Shown here: piece by piece, positions 45,014 to 54,151 of the stretch
Layout of the letters: each line of letters opens with the position of its first letter
Numbering within the stretch: the stretch's first letter is position 1
Assembly (NCBI GenBank): GCA_963204745.1
Contig: CAUJHF010000020.1
Span: 62,001 to 126,000, forward strand
From: Pseudomonadota bacterium
GTDB taxonomy: Bacteria > Pseudomonadota > Gammaproteobacteria > Steroidobacterales > GCA-2729495
Direction of reading: 5' to 3'
Length of the DNA stretch: 64,000 nt
Made by a program: the position numbers and the translations under genes
The notes under the pieces: model-generated
Told to the model about the DNA's origin: nothing
The model's database searches: none
Seen by the model: only the letters and a program-made list of their open reading frames with translations

Positions 45014-45511
45014 ATGAATGCCGAAAAAACACGGGGACGGCGCTGGGTCCTGACGACTTTTGAGGACACCCGGGCAGCCGCAACCGAAGTGGCTGCTACC
45101 GCACAACGCGGACTGTCCATACTGACTCCCGATCTGGAACCAGGACTCTACGATCACGAAAGGTTCCTGGCCATCGTCAAGCGGCTTGTGCTTGCCAAGC
45201 GCTGTGCGCGGGTGCGTGTGCTGATTTCCGAGCCCGCGCGCACCGCGCGTAACGGTAACCGCCTGGTCGGGCTCGGGCGCCGACTCGACACCTATATCGA
45301 ATTCAGGAACCTGCACGATGACTACGCCGGACATCGTGAGGCATTCTTGCTGGCGGACGACACTGCCCTGCTCTATCGCGTCAACAACAGGCGCTGGGAA
45401 GGCATCGCAGATACGCATGAACCTGCAGTGGCGCGCCGGTATCTGACACTCTTCGAAGAGATCTGGGCAGCTTCAGAAACTTCGAGGGAGCTGCGCCAGT
45501 TGCGGGTCTGA
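45014..45511 (+). CDS. conserved hypothetical protein, possibly PLD-like/DUF7931
   Basis: 165 aa soluble protein not confidently recognised. It has alternating strands and helices (LSILTPDLEPGLYDHERFLA, RVRVLISEPARTARNGNRLV) and a late HREAFLLADDTALLYRVNN segment. This resembles small proteobacterial proteins near the nudJ-mnmA genes with a possible phospholipase D-like fold, but a full HxK motif is not visible. It lies 54 bases upstream of the Nudix gene and is likely co-transcribed with it. A -10-like TACAAT sits 6 nt before the ATG. Confidence 0.55.
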   Translation: MNAEKTRGRRWVLTTFEDTRAAATEVAATAQRGLSILTPDLEPGLYDHERFLAIVKRLVLAKRCARVRVLISEPARTARNGNRLVGLGRRLDTYIEFRNLHDDYAGHREAFLLADDTALLYRVNNRRWEGIADTHEPAVARRYLTLFEEIWAASETSRELRQLRV

Positions 45512-45564
45512 GTACAGAAACAGAAGCAATCAAAAAAACGCCGTGCGGATCGGGGGATTACAAG

Positions 45565-46065
45565 ATGGCGAATATCCAGGAAGCCGGAGTCCGGCCTGAA
45601 CTCACCGTGGCTGCCGTCATCGAGCGGGATGGCTGCTTCATGTTTGTAGAGGAGCAGATCCGCGGGCGGCTGCTGATCAATCAGCCTGCCGGACATGTCG
45701 AACCAGGAGAAACCCTGCTTCAGGCTGTCAGTCGCGAGACCCTGGAAGAAACGGCGTGGACTTTCGTTCCGGAGTCCATGGTCGGAATCTACCTCTGGAG
45801 CCGTGGCCGCGGTCAACCGACATTTCTGCGTGTCGCGTACGCGGGCCGCTGTGACCAGCATCATGAGCACCGTGCGCTTGACACCGGAATCGAGCGGGTA
45901 CTCTGGCTGAGCCGTGACGAACTGCTTGCGCGCACGTCACAGTTGCGCAGCCCGATGGTGCTCCGTGCCGTAGACGACTATCTGGCCGGCATCCGCCACC
46001 CGACTGACCTGATTCGCGAAATCGAACCTGCACAACTGCTGAAGCGCGCCGCACTCATCGCCTGA
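45565..46065 (+). CDS. nudJ: Nudix hydrolase, NudJ-like
   Basis: 166 aa. The Nudix box is complete: GHVEPGETLLQAVSRETLEE followed by TAW, giving Gly-x5-Glu-x7-Arg-Glu-x2-Glu-Glu. The N-terminus PELTVAAVIERDGCFMFVEE and QPAGHVEPG match NudJ, a phosphatase of thiamine and nucleoside pyrophosphates. In E. coli nudJ lies directly before mnmA; here an oppositely oriented gene separates them. Confidence 0.85.
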   Translation: MANIQEAGVRPELTVAAVIERDGCFMFVEEQIRGRLLINQPAGHVEPGETLLQAVSRETLEETAWTFVPESMVGIYLWSRGRGQPTFLRVAYAGRCDQHHEHRALDTGIERVLWLSRDELLARTSQLRSPMVLRAVDDYLAGIRHPTDLIREIEPAQLLKRAALIA

Positions 46066-46110
46066 TCCCGTGCAGGTCATGCCAGGGTTGCGTATAGGGC
46101 GCTGGTTCGA

Positions 46111-47049
46111 TCAGCTGCGACGCGCGAAACGCCGCGCGGCGAGACCGGCGAGACCGGTCAGCAGCAGCCATACACCGGCTGGAGCGGGAACGGCGGACGG
46201 CGGCGACATAAAGGCGAACTCACCGGTGTCGGTTGTGAGCTGGTAGTCGACTGTCTGGTTTTGGCTGTCGAAGAACTCAATGCTCACCACTCCGGCAGTG
46301 CTGCTGAAGTCTGCGCCCAGGCTGCCGCTGCCAACACCGACCGAGCTCAAAGCGCCATTGACCAAGTGCGTCCATGTATTCAGCGTCAGGGTCATATAAG
46401 AATTGAAGGTGCGGTTGGCATCCAGCGTCAATGACTTCGTGAACAAACTGGTGATATCCGTTGACCCAATGGGTGTGACCAACGTGTCGGCAACATTTAG
46501 AAACGACGCCATCTGATTGATATCGGGAACGCCAAAATTCACGGAGCTGAGTTCGGTCCCCATCGTGGCCAGGTTGCCATCGTGGAACAGACTTTCGTCA
46601 ACGTATTCGTAGTTGGTGCCGTGCAGTCGCATCACGGTTTTCATCGTGAGCGTCGAGCCTGGTGCAGCATTTGGAAAGCTAAAGCGAAACCAGTCTTTGT
46701 ACTGTACCAACGCATTGGTGCTGACCGGGTAATCACTGGTCGCACCGGCGCGCCCTTCCAACAGCCCATCGAAAGTGATACTGCCGCTGGTTCGCAGCCC
46801 ACCCAGTACATAGCCCGTTGCTGCGGACGCCTGGATGCTATAGCTGTAGCGACCCAGGCCGCCTATGGTTGTCTTCGTACCCGAGTTCTCGCACCAGGCA
46901 CTTGTGCTGGTGCTCTCCCGACCCTGCGTACCACAAGCGACCCTTGCCTGTGTCACGAGACTCGCCATGACCGGGGTTGAAGCCAGTGCCGAAATCAGCC
47001 ACAGCGCCAGCGACATTCTGGAAAGTGAAAATATGACCTTCTTGTGCAT
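46111..47049 (-). CDS. PEP-CTERM (VPxPA variant) exported surface protein
   Basis: 312 aa. A signal peptide (SLALWLISALASTPVMA) is followed by a beta-rich extracellular body with no recognised enzyme motif. The C-terminal sorting signal is SAVPAPAGVWLLLTGLAGLA followed by ARRFARRS: a Val-Pro-x-Pro-Ala motif, a hydrophobic helix and an Arg cluster. Such signals are cut by exosortases; none is in this window. AGGAAA lies 8 nt before the ATG at 47049. The gene is more AT-rich than its neighbours and is inverted between nudJ and mnmA, suggesting later arrival. Confidence 0.82.
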   Translation of the reverse strand: MHKKVIFSLSRMSLALWLISALASTPVMASLVTQARVACGTQGRESTSTSAWCENSGTKTTIGGLGRYSYSIQASAATGYVLGGLRTSGSITFDGLLEGRAGATSDYPVSTNALVQYKDWFRFSFPNAAPGSTLTMKTVMRLHGTNYEYVDESLFHDGNLATMGTELSSVNFGVPDINQMASFLNVADTLVTPIGSTDITSLFTKSLTLDANRTFNSYMTLTLNTWTHLVNGALSSVGVGSGSLGADFSSTAGVVSIEFFDSQNQTVDYQLTTDTGEFAFMSPPSAVPAPAGVWLLLTGLAGLAARRFARRS

Positions 47050-47528
47050 TGGATTTCCTGGGGGCAAAAAACAAACCTGATGAGCACATCTTGGTGAACA
47101 GGAAACCGCAATGTTCGCGCCAGCCTTGAAGAACAAAATAAAATCAACAACGTCTGTAGCTTCTTTCTATCATTGTACCGTCGGGCGCAAAGGAAGTCGG
47201 CATATTCTCGCCAAGAATGACTGCGCTCTTGCGTTGTCAGTGTCGAGAATGAGTGGGGATCTCGTTCTTGAGCACAGGAAGGATCAAGTAAAGGAAGGTT
47301 GAAAAAAGTCGGTGACAGATGATTCCTGTCCGGTCTCTTTGGTTCCTTCGGGACCTGACTTTTGTGAGAAGAAAACTTTATTCCCCATCGCTTTTTAAAT
47401 TGAGCCATGAATTTTGCATTGTCATGAAACACAGAGAAGCTGACAACAGACATGTCATGCATAAGCTATGCATTCATCTGCTCGCCTGATTCCATACTGG
47501 CAGGCATGCCCTGCTAGAATTGGCCCCC
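47050..47528. other. AT-rich intergenic region between the PEP-CTERM gene and mnmA
   Basis: 479 bp with no convincing gene. Open frames here (for example 47111-47302 on plus) lack ribosome binding sites and recognisable sequence. It holds a small hairpin (GGTTCC/GGGACC, 47341-47355), an interrupted palindrome (47457-47473) and a -10-like TAGAAT (47515-47520). It should contain the divergent promoters of the PEP-CTERM gene and mnmA. Confidence 0.6.
47457..47473. repeat. interrupted palindrome upstream of mnmA
   Basis: ATGCATA and TATGCAT are perfect 7-bp arms around AGC. The centre is 50 bp upstream of the -10-like TAGAAT of mnmA, a fitting place for a regulator-binding site. Confidence 0.35.
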
Positions 47529-48638
47529 ATGTCTGCGGCCCGAAAGCCCGTTATCGTTGCCCTTTCCGGCGGGGTTGATTCTGCTGTCGCAGCACTGTGT
47601 CTGCAGCGCGCAGGTTATTCCGTCGAAGCGCTGCACATGACCAACTGGGATGATGCTGACGAGCATTGCACCGCTGCTGCCGATTTTGCCGATGCGCAGC
47701 AGGTTGCCGGCGATCTTGGTATCCCACTGCACCACGTGAATTTTGCACGCGAATACCGGGAGCAGGTATTCGCTGATTTCCTGTCGGAGTACCGCGCAGG
47801 CCGGACGCCGAATCCCGATGTAGCCTGTAACCGGCACATCAAGTTCGGTGCTTTCCTGCATCAGGCACAGCGACTGGGTGCGGATTACATTGCCACCGGT
47901 CATTACGCCCGCGTTGTGCATAAGGGCGGCCAGGGCTTTCTCTACAAGGCCGCCGATGCTGACAAGGATCAGACCTATTTTCTTCATTCGGTGAGGAGCG
48001 AAGCGCTTTCACGCACACTCTTTCCGCTCGGTGAGATTCAGAAAAGCGAAGTCAGGGCCATGGCACAGGAGTACGGCCTTGCCAATCACGCCAAGGCGGA
48101 CAGCACCGGCATCTGTTTCATTGGCGAGCGACCATTCAGGGAATTTCTGGCGCAGTACGTCGTGGCCGAGCCCGGCCCCATCCTGACGCTGGACGGGCAG
48201 ACGATCGGCAAACATTCCGGGCTGCCCTATTACACCCTGGGTCAGCGACATGGACTCAACATCGGCGGCCAGGCAAGCAGGGAGCAGGCGGCCTGGTTTG
48301 TTGCTGGCAGGGATCCGGACAGAAATGCCCTGATTGTCGTTCAGGGCCACGATCATCCGGCCTTGCTGAGCAGCGCGCTGGATGTGGGCGAACTGCACTG
48401 GATCAACGGTCCACCCGACGATCTCACGGCAACCGGTACGGTCAAACTGCACACCCGGCTCCGGCACCGGCAGGCCGAGGTTGCCTGCGAACTGAGCCGG
48501 TCCGGAAATGACGCCACCCTGCGGCTGAAGTTCCTGATCCCGCAGAGGGCCGCCACGCCCGGGCAGTATGCGGTCTTCTATTGCGGTGATGAATGCCTGG
48601 GCGGCGGTGTGATTCTGGCCACGCGCTGCGGCGACTGA
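47529..48638 (+). CDS. mnmA: tRNA-specific 2-thiouridylase MnmA
   Basis: 369 aa. It thiolates U34 of Glu, Gln and Lys tRNAs. The PP-loop [13 protein letters not shown] is at the N-terminus; catalytic Cys100 lies in [12 protein letters not shown] and Cys196 in [26 protein letters not shown] and [13 protein letters not shown] are diagnostic. The ATG at 47529 is chosen; TTG 47520 is in frame. TAGAAT ends 8 nt before the ATG, and no ribosome binding site is seen, suggesting a leaderless message. Confidence 0.96.
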   Translation: MSAARKPVIVALSGGVDSAVAALCLQRAGYSVEALHMTNWDDADEHCTAAADFADAQQVAGDLGIPLHHVNFAREYREQVFADFLSEYRAGRTPNPDVACNRHIKFGAFLHQAQRLGADYIATGHYARVVHKGGQGFLYKAADADKDQTYFLHSVRSEALSRTLFPLGEIQKSEVRAMAQEYGLANHAKADSTGICFIGERPFREFLAQYVVAEPGPILTLDGQTIGKHSGLPYYTLGQRHGLNIGGQASREQAAWFVAGRDPDRNALIVVQGHDHPALLSSALDVGELHWINGPPDDLTATGTVKLHTRLRHRQAEVACELSRSGNDATLRLKFLIPQRAATPGQYAVFYCGDECLGGGVILATRCGD

Positions 48639-48744
48639 GGGTCTCAATCCGCATCGAGCCCCGGCGCATGGAAGGGCCATCCGTTATACTGCAGGGCTCC
48701 CAGGCCGTCCCTGCGAGCTGTCCACCCGATTGGAGATCCGACCC

Positions 48745-51426
48745 ATGGCGAAAGCGCCCGACACCAGATCCACACTTGCCGTCAACGGCATCGATTATCA
48801 GATTTACAGTCTTGCGGCGATCGGCTCCGGACATGTAAACCGCCTGCCCTATTCGCTCAAGATCCTCCTCGAAAACCTCCTGCGCCATGCTGATGGTGGC
48901 GACGTGCGCGCCGAGGATATCCAGGCGCTGGCTGCCTGGGACCCGCAACACCAGTCCGAGCATGAAATTGCCTTCACGCCGGCGCGGGTCGTATTACAGG
49001 ATTTTACCGGGGTGCCGGCGGTGGTTGATCTGGCTGCCATGCGCGATGCGGTTGTAAAACTGGGCGGCAAAGCCGAATCGATCAATCCGCTCTCGCCGGC
49101 TGAGCTGGTCATAGATCACTCAGTGCAGGTTGATTACTACGGGACTACCAGATCGCTTGAGCAGAACACTGCCGTGGAGTTCGAGCGCAATCAGGAACGC
49201 TATGGCTTCCTGCGCTGGGGTCAGAATGCCTTCCGGAATTTCAAGGTTGTACCGCCAAACACGGGCATCGTGCACCAGGTCAATCTTGAGTTCCTGTCCC
49301 GCGTGGTTTTCGTCGCAGAAAAGAATGGCCAGCACACCGCGTATCCCGATACCGTCGTCGGTACCGATTCGCACACCACGATGATCAACGGCCTCGGCGT
49401 ACTCGGCTGGGGCGTCGGTGGAATCGAGGCTGAGGCCGCCATGCTCGGTCAGGCCGTTACCATGCTTATTCCCGAGGTGATAGGTGTGCGGCTGACAGGC
49501 CAGATGCGTGAAGGCACCACCGCAACGGATCTGGTACTGACTGTGACCGAGATGCTGCGCAAGCAGCGTGTGGTCGGCAAGTTCGTTGAATTCTTCGGCG
49601 ACGGCCTTGCGAATCTGCCGCTGGCCGACCGCGCGACGATCAGCAACATGTCACCGGAATTCGGCAGCACCGTCGCAATTTTCCCGGTCGACCGGGAAAC
49701 CATCCGCTATCTGGAGCTCTCGAACCGTCCGGCGCAGGAAATCGCACTGATCGAGGCATACGCCAGGACCCAGGGACTCTGGCGCGAGAATGGCCAGCCC
49801 GATCCGCTTTTCACCGATATAGTCGAACTGGATCTGGGCACCATTCAGCCGAGCCTTGCCGGACCCAAGCGCCCGCAGGACCGGATTACCCTGCAGGCGC
49901 TTGCCAAAACCTACGACAAGATCGAGGCAGAACAGACAGCCGATGGCAAAACCGGCACAGCACCGGTCAGGCTGACACACAAGGGCCAGACCTTTGATCT
50001 GAAAAACGGCGCAGTCCTGATCGCGGCGATCACCAGTTGTACAAATACCTCGAACCCGTACGTGATGATGGGCGCAGGCCTGTTGGCCCGGAATGCTGTC
50101 CGGCGCGGCCTGAGCAGCAAGCCCTGGGTCAAGACCAGTCTTGCTCCGGGTTCGCGGGTCGTCAGCAACTACCTCCTGAAAGCGGGCCTGCAGAAAGACC
50201 TCGACGCGCTGGGTTTTGACATCGCCGGCTTTGGCTGTACCACCTGCATCGGCAACTCGGGTCCGCTGGATCCCGTGATCGAAACCGCGGTCCGCGACGG
50301 CAAGCTGATCGGCTGCAGCGTGCTGTCCGGCAACCGCAATTTTGAAGGCCGCATTCATCCGCTGGTACGCAACAACTTCCTCGCCTCCCCACCGCTCGTC
50401 GTGGCCTATGCCCTGGCGGGTACCCTGCACATCGATATGGCGACGGAGCCGCTCGGCGTTGGCAGCGACGGCAAGCCTGTTTACCTCCGCGATATCTGGC
50501 CATCGCAGGCGGAGATCCAGGAAGCCGTGACCAGTTGCATCGATTCGGCGATGTTCCGCGACAGCTATGCCAATGTATTCAGCGGCGATGCCAACTGGAA
50601 CTCGGTAAAGGTACCCACCGGCAACCGCTTCGCATGGGCCGACGACTCGACCTACGTGCGCAACCCGCCCTACTTCGAAGGCATGACCGCCAAGCCAGGC
50701 GCCGTTGCCGATATTCGTGGTGCCCGAGTGCTGGCACTGCTGGGTGACTCGGTGACGACGGACCACATCTCCCCTGCCGGTTCGATCGGTAAAGACACGC
50801 CAGCAGGTAAATATCTTCTGAGCAAAGGCGTGCAACAGGCTGATTTTAATCAGTATGGAGCACGGCGCGGAAATCACGAAGTCATGATGCGCGGCACTTT
50901 CGCCAACATCCGCTTGCGCAACCAGCTGGTACCCGGCACAGAGGGCGGTATCACCGTTCATTTGCCGAGCGGCGACCAACTCTCCATCTATGAGGCAGCG
51001 ATGCGCTATGTCGGCGAGCAGGTGCCGCTGGTGATCCTTGCCGGCAAGGAATACGGCAGCGGATCATCGCGCGACTGGGCGGCCAAAGGCACCAAGCTGC
51101 TGGGTGTGCAGGCGGTCATCGCCGAGAGCTATGAACGCATCCATCGCTCAAACCTGATCGGTATGGGCGTACTGCCGCTCGAATATCTGCCTGGCGAAAG
51201 CGCTGCAAGTCTTGGCCTGACCGGCCGGGAGATCCTGGACATCACTGGTCTGGATCAGGGTAATGCTCGCGAAGTCAGTATTGCTGCACGTCGTGAAGAC
51301 GGCTCGACATTCAGCTTCAAGGCGCGGGTGCGCATTGATACGCCGAAGGAACGCGATTACTACGTGCACGGCGGGATCCTGCAGTACGTACTGCGCCAGC
51401 TGGCGAGTGGCAAAGCTGCAGCCTGA
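48745..51426 (+). CDS. acnA: aconitate hydratase A
   Basis: 893 aa TCA-cycle enzyme of the AcnA/IRP1 type, isomerising citrate to isocitrate. The [4Fe-4S] cysteines are in [19 protein letters not shown] and [14 protein letters not shown]. The swivel domain has [14 protein letters not shown] and [24 protein letters not shown] lies 9 nt upstream of the ATG at 48745. A TATACT hexamer about 55 nt upstream may be the -10 element. Confidence 0.97.
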   Translation: MAKAPDTRSTLAVNGIDYQIYSLAAIGSGHVNRLPYSLKILLENLLRHADGGDVRAEDIQALAAWDPQHQSEHEIAFTPARVVLQDFTGVPAVVDLAAMRDAVVKLGGKAESINPLSPAELVIDHSVQVDYYGTTRSLEQNTAVEFERNQERYGFLRWGQNAFRNFKVVPPNTGIVHQVNLEFLSRVVFVAEKNGQHTAYPDTVVGTDSHTTMINGLGVLGWGVGGIEAEAAMLGQAVTMLIPEVIGVRLTGQMREGTTATDLVLTVTEMLRKQRVVGKFVEFFGDGLANLPLADRATISNMSPEFGSTVAIFPVDRETIRYLELSNRPAQEIALIEAYARTQGLWRENGQPDPLFTDIVELDLGTIQPSLAGPKRPQDRITLQALAKTYDKIEAEQTADGKTGTAPVRLTHKGQTFDLKNGAVLIAAITSCTNTSNPYVMMGAGLLARNAVRRGLSSKPWVKTSLAPGSRVVSNYLLKAGLQKDLDALGFDIAGFGCTTCIGNSGPLDPVIETAVRDGKLIGCSVLSGNRNFEGRIHPLVRNNFLASPPLVVAYALAGTLHIDMATEPLGVGSDGKPVYLRDIWPSQAEIQEAVTSCIDSAMFRDSYANVFSGDANWNSVKVPTGNRFAWADDSTYVRNPPYFEGMTAKPGAVADIRGARVLALLGDSVTTDHISPAGSIGKDTPAGKYLLSKGVQQADFNQYGARRGNHEVMMRGTFANIRLRNQLVPGTEGGITVHLPSGDQLSIYEAAMRYVGEQVPLVILAGKEYGSGSSRDWAAKGTKLLGVQAVIAESYERIHRSNLIGMGVLPLEYLPGESAASLGLTGREILDITGLDQGNAREVSIAARREDGSTFSFKARVRIDTPKERDYYVHGGILQYVLRQLASGKAAA

Positions 51427-51461
51427 GCCGGGAGCAACGCGCCCGGCCGGCGCATCCGCAC

Positions 51462-52256
51462 ATGCTGACCGATATCGGGGCCAATCTGACGCACGAGAGC
51501 TTCGCCCATGACCTGGACGACGTTCTCGTGCGTGCCGCCCGGAGTGGCGTCACCCGCTGCATCGCCACTGGCACCACCGTAGCCGGCAGTGAGGCCGCGC
51601 TGCAAACTGCCGGACAGCACCCGGGGATTGTGTGGGCGACAGTCGGGATTCATCCGCACCATGCCGGCGAATTCTCTCCGTCAACGGCAGCGCAGCTGCG
51701 TGAATTGCTCAGGCACCCGCGCGCAGTAGCGGTTGGCGAGTGCGGTCTGGACTATTGCCGGAACTACGCCCCGTCGGGTGATCAGCGTCTGGCCTTCGAA
51801 GGGCAGTTGCAGCTGGCGGCAGCCTGCGGCAAGCCGGTTTTCCTGCACCAGCGCGATGCGCACGATGAGTTTCTCAGGATGCTGCGCGACTATTGGCCTT
51901 CACTCTCCGGCGGTGTTGCGCACTGTTTCACCGGCGGCCCGGCGGAGCTCGATGACTATCTCGGTCTGGGCCTGTATATCGGCATCACGGGCTGGATCTG
52001 TGATGAAAGACGGGGTGAAGACCTGCGCAAGGCAGTCGCCGGGTTGCCGCTGGACCGGCTCCTGCTCGAAACCGACGCTCCCTATCTGCTGCCACGCACG
52101 CTCAGTCCGAAGCCACGCACGCGACGGAATGAACCGGCGTATCTCACTGAAGTACAACGGGCAGTAGCGGGATGTATGCGGCTACCGGTCGAAGCGGTCG
52201 CAGCTGCCAGTTCAGCTAACGCCGAACGCCTGTTCAGGCTTGAGAGCGCCCGCTAG
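51462..52256 (+). CDS. tatD: TatD-family metal-dependent DNase
   Basis: 264 aa TIM-barrel hydrolase. The N-terminus MLTDIGANLTHESFAHDLDD matches E. coli TatD proper (DIGVNL), not the HxH-starting YcfH/YjjV branch. Metal ligands and catalytic residues are in GIHPHHAGEF, AVGECGLDYCRNYAP, FLHQRDAHDE, GVAHCFTGG and LLLETDAPYLLPR. It follows acnA by 35 bases. Its last 23 bases overlap the converging NERD-domain gene. Confidence 0.92.
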   Translation: MLTDIGANLTHESFAHDLDDVLVRAARSGVTRCIATGTTVAGSEAALQTAGQHPGIVWATVGIHPHHAGEFSPSTAAQLRELLRHPRAVAVGECGLDYCRNYAPSGDQRLAFEGQLQLAAACGKPVFLHQRDAHDEFLRMLRDYWPSLSGGVAHCFTGGPAELDDYLGLGLYIGITGWICDERRGEDLRKAVAGLPLDRLLLETDAPYLLPRTLSPKPRTRRNEPAYLTEVQRAVAGCMRLPVEAVAAASSANAERLFRLESAR

Positions 52257-52842
52257 TTGCCTCACCCTGTGCCGACCCCGCCGCTGCGCACAGACGATCC
52301 CAGTACGGGCGAAAACTTTCAGCAGCCGTTGACCGGTCTGCCTGGGCCTCCTGCTCCAGGTCCTGCAGCAGTTCCTCCAGCATGATCACACTGCGCGGTT
52401 GCCCCTTGGAGAAGCGCGCTTTGGCACCAAAAGCTACGTGACCGGTCACCGGAACTTCAGGCGTCAGCCGCTTTACCGCCGCCAGACGATCCCACAGGCC
52501 GGGTTGCGGATTGACAAAGGTATAGCGCCGGTCGTTTGCCAGCACCGTCCAGTCCTGCATGCCTTCACTGCCGAACACGTGACCTTCGACCTCCTTGATG
52601 TCGAGGATCAGGATGCCGCGCCGGGTGAGCAAGGCATATTGGAGATGGATATGACCACCGTTGCCATCCGGTATCAGGGAGTTCTTCAGCATGCCGCAGC
52701 TGGCATCATGGAGCCGGCGCTCGACATCGCGCTGTCGTCGGCGACGCAGTACCCAGATCGCGATACCGCCGGCCACCAGCACAACGAGCAGAACAAGAGC
52801 GCCAAGCACCCACGCTTCGTTATCGACCGAACCGGGGGGCAT
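52234..52842 (-). CDS. NERD-domain membrane-anchored protein
   Basis: 202 aa. One N-terminal transmembrane helix (WVLGALVLLVVLVAGGIAIWVLRRRR without long flanks) is followed by a NERD (nuclease-related) domain: LIPDGNGGHIHLQYALLTRR, GILILDIKEVEGHVFGSEGM and WTVLANDRRYTFVNPQ. NERD domains share the restriction-endonuclease-like fold core; activity here is unproven. It lies 5 bases downstream of thrC on the same strand. Confidence 0.82.
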   Translation of the reverse strand: MPPGSVDNEAWVLGALVLLVVLVAGGIAIWVLRRRRQRDVERRLHDASCGMLKNSLIPDGNGGHIHLQYALLTRRGILILDIKEVEGHVFGSEGMQDWTVLANDRRYTFVNPQPGLWDRLAAVKRLTPEVPVTGHVAFGAKARFSKGQPRSVIMLEELLQDLEQEAQADRSTAAESFRPYWDRLCAAAGSAQGEATSGRSQA

Positions 52843-52847
52843 GGTGT

Positions 52848-54143
52848 TCAGAGCTGGCTGGCAAGATCGGCGAGCTTTGCATCGATCGTTGCAAAGCTGG
52901 ATGGCAGCGCCAGCAGCGCAGCCAGTTCCGCGGGCGGCGTGATATCACAACCGAGCAGTGGTTCCACGATCGTATCGAACTTGGCCGCATGAGCCGTTGC
53001 AACGACAGCCCAGTGACGTTGACCGCGTTGAGCCGCGGACAGCCCGCGATAGACATGCAGGCCCGTGGCAGTATGCGGGCACCAGGCGATGCCATGACGC
53101 CTGAACTCATCGCGCAGACTGTTGCGGATCTCCGCGTCTGATACAGCCACTGCGCTGACCTCTTCCCGCAGATTAGTGATGTCGCCGCAGAGCTGGCGCA
53201 GCCTTTCCATATTGCTCGGATTGCCCACATCCATTGCTGATGCGAGCGTCGCCACACTCGGCCTCGGCAGCCACTGTCCGGTGGCCAGATAATCTTCGAT
53301 CGGCGTATTGGCATTGGTAGCCAGTACGATGCGATCGATGGGCAGGCCCAGGCGCCTTGCCCAGACGCATGCAAAACCGTTGCCGAGGTTACCGGTGGGG
53401 ATGACAAAACTCAGTGGCTGGCCGGTTTTCCGCCAGTGTTCCAGGCTGGCCTTTGCATAGTAGGCAGCCTGGGGCAGCAGACGGCCGACGTTGATGCTGT
53501 TGGCCGAACAAAGGCGGTGCGCACCGGCGAGCGACTGGTCGGCAAATGCCTCCTTGACGAGGCGCTGGCAATCGTCGAATTCACCGCGTACCGCCAGCGA
53601 GATCACATTGTCGCCCCAGCAGGTGAGCTGGTGTTGCTGGCGTGGCGATACACGGCCAAGGGGGAACAGCACCACCACGCGCATCCCCGCTCGCCGGTGA
53701 TAAGCAGAAGCCACCGCACCGCCGGTATCACCCGAAGTGGCAACCATGATCGTCACGGGTGGTGTGGCAAAGCGTCCATCATCGATGATGCGTTCCATGG
53801 CAGCGGCAAGAAATCGCGCGCCCACGTCCTTGAAAGCAGCGGTCGGTCCATGGAATAGCTCAAGCACCGAAAGCTGCCCGCTCTCCAGCTCACGCAGCGG
53901 CACCGGAAAATCCAGCGCTTGCCTGCAGATATCGCCCAGTCGTCCCGCCAGTGTTGAATCGGCAAAGAATGGCCTCAGCAACTGTTCGGCGATTTCCGGC
54001 AGGGTCTCGCGTCCTGCAAAGTCGGCAGGCTGTGTCGCCGGCAGACTCATCGGTACATACAGTCCCCCGTCGGGGGCCGTCCCGCTCATGATGGCCTGCT
54101 CGATGCTGGCCGGCGCTCCTCCGCGTGTACTGATGTATTGCAT
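52848..54143 (-). CDS. thrC: threonine synthase
   Basis: 431 aa PLP enzyme converting O-phosphohomoserine to threonine. The N-terminus MQYISTRGGAPASIEQAIMS is typical of the E. coli-type enzyme. The PLP lysine is in LFHGPTAAFKDVGARF; TSGDTGGAVASAY and IPTGNLGNGFACVWARRLG bind the phosphate and cofactor. It follows thrA by 8 bases. The thrB homoserine kinase gene that usually lies between them is absent. Confidence 0.95.
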   Translation of the reverse strand: MQYISTRGGAPASIEQAIMSGTAPDGGLYVPMSLPATQPADFAGRETLPEIAEQLLRPFFADSTLAGRLGDICRQALDFPVPLRELESGQLSVLELFHGPTAAFKDVGARFLAAAMERIIDDGRFATPPVTIMVATSGDTGGAVASAYHRRAGMRVVVLFPLGRVSPRQQHQLTCWGDNVISLAVRGEFDDCQRLVKEAFADQSLAGAHRLCSANSINVGRLLPQAAYYAKASLEHWRKTGQPLSFVIPTGNLGNGFACVWARRLGLPIDRIVLATNANTPIEDYLATGQWLPRPSVATLASAMDVGNPSNMERLRQLCGDITNLREEVSAVAVSDAEIRNSLRDEFRRHGIAWCPHTATGLHVYRGLSAAQRGQRHWAVVATAHAAKFDTIVEPLLGCDITPPAELAALLALPSSFATIDAKLADLASQL

Positions 54144-54151
54144 AGTGGAAC

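Noticed and set aside
47111-47302. Small plus-strand ORF (63 codons) upstream of mnmA
   Set aside because: No ribosome binding site and no recognisable sequence; it lies in an AT-rich regulatory spacer.
49651-50979. 442-codon minus-strand frame opposite acnA
   Set aside because: It lies wholly inside aconitase and has no domain features.
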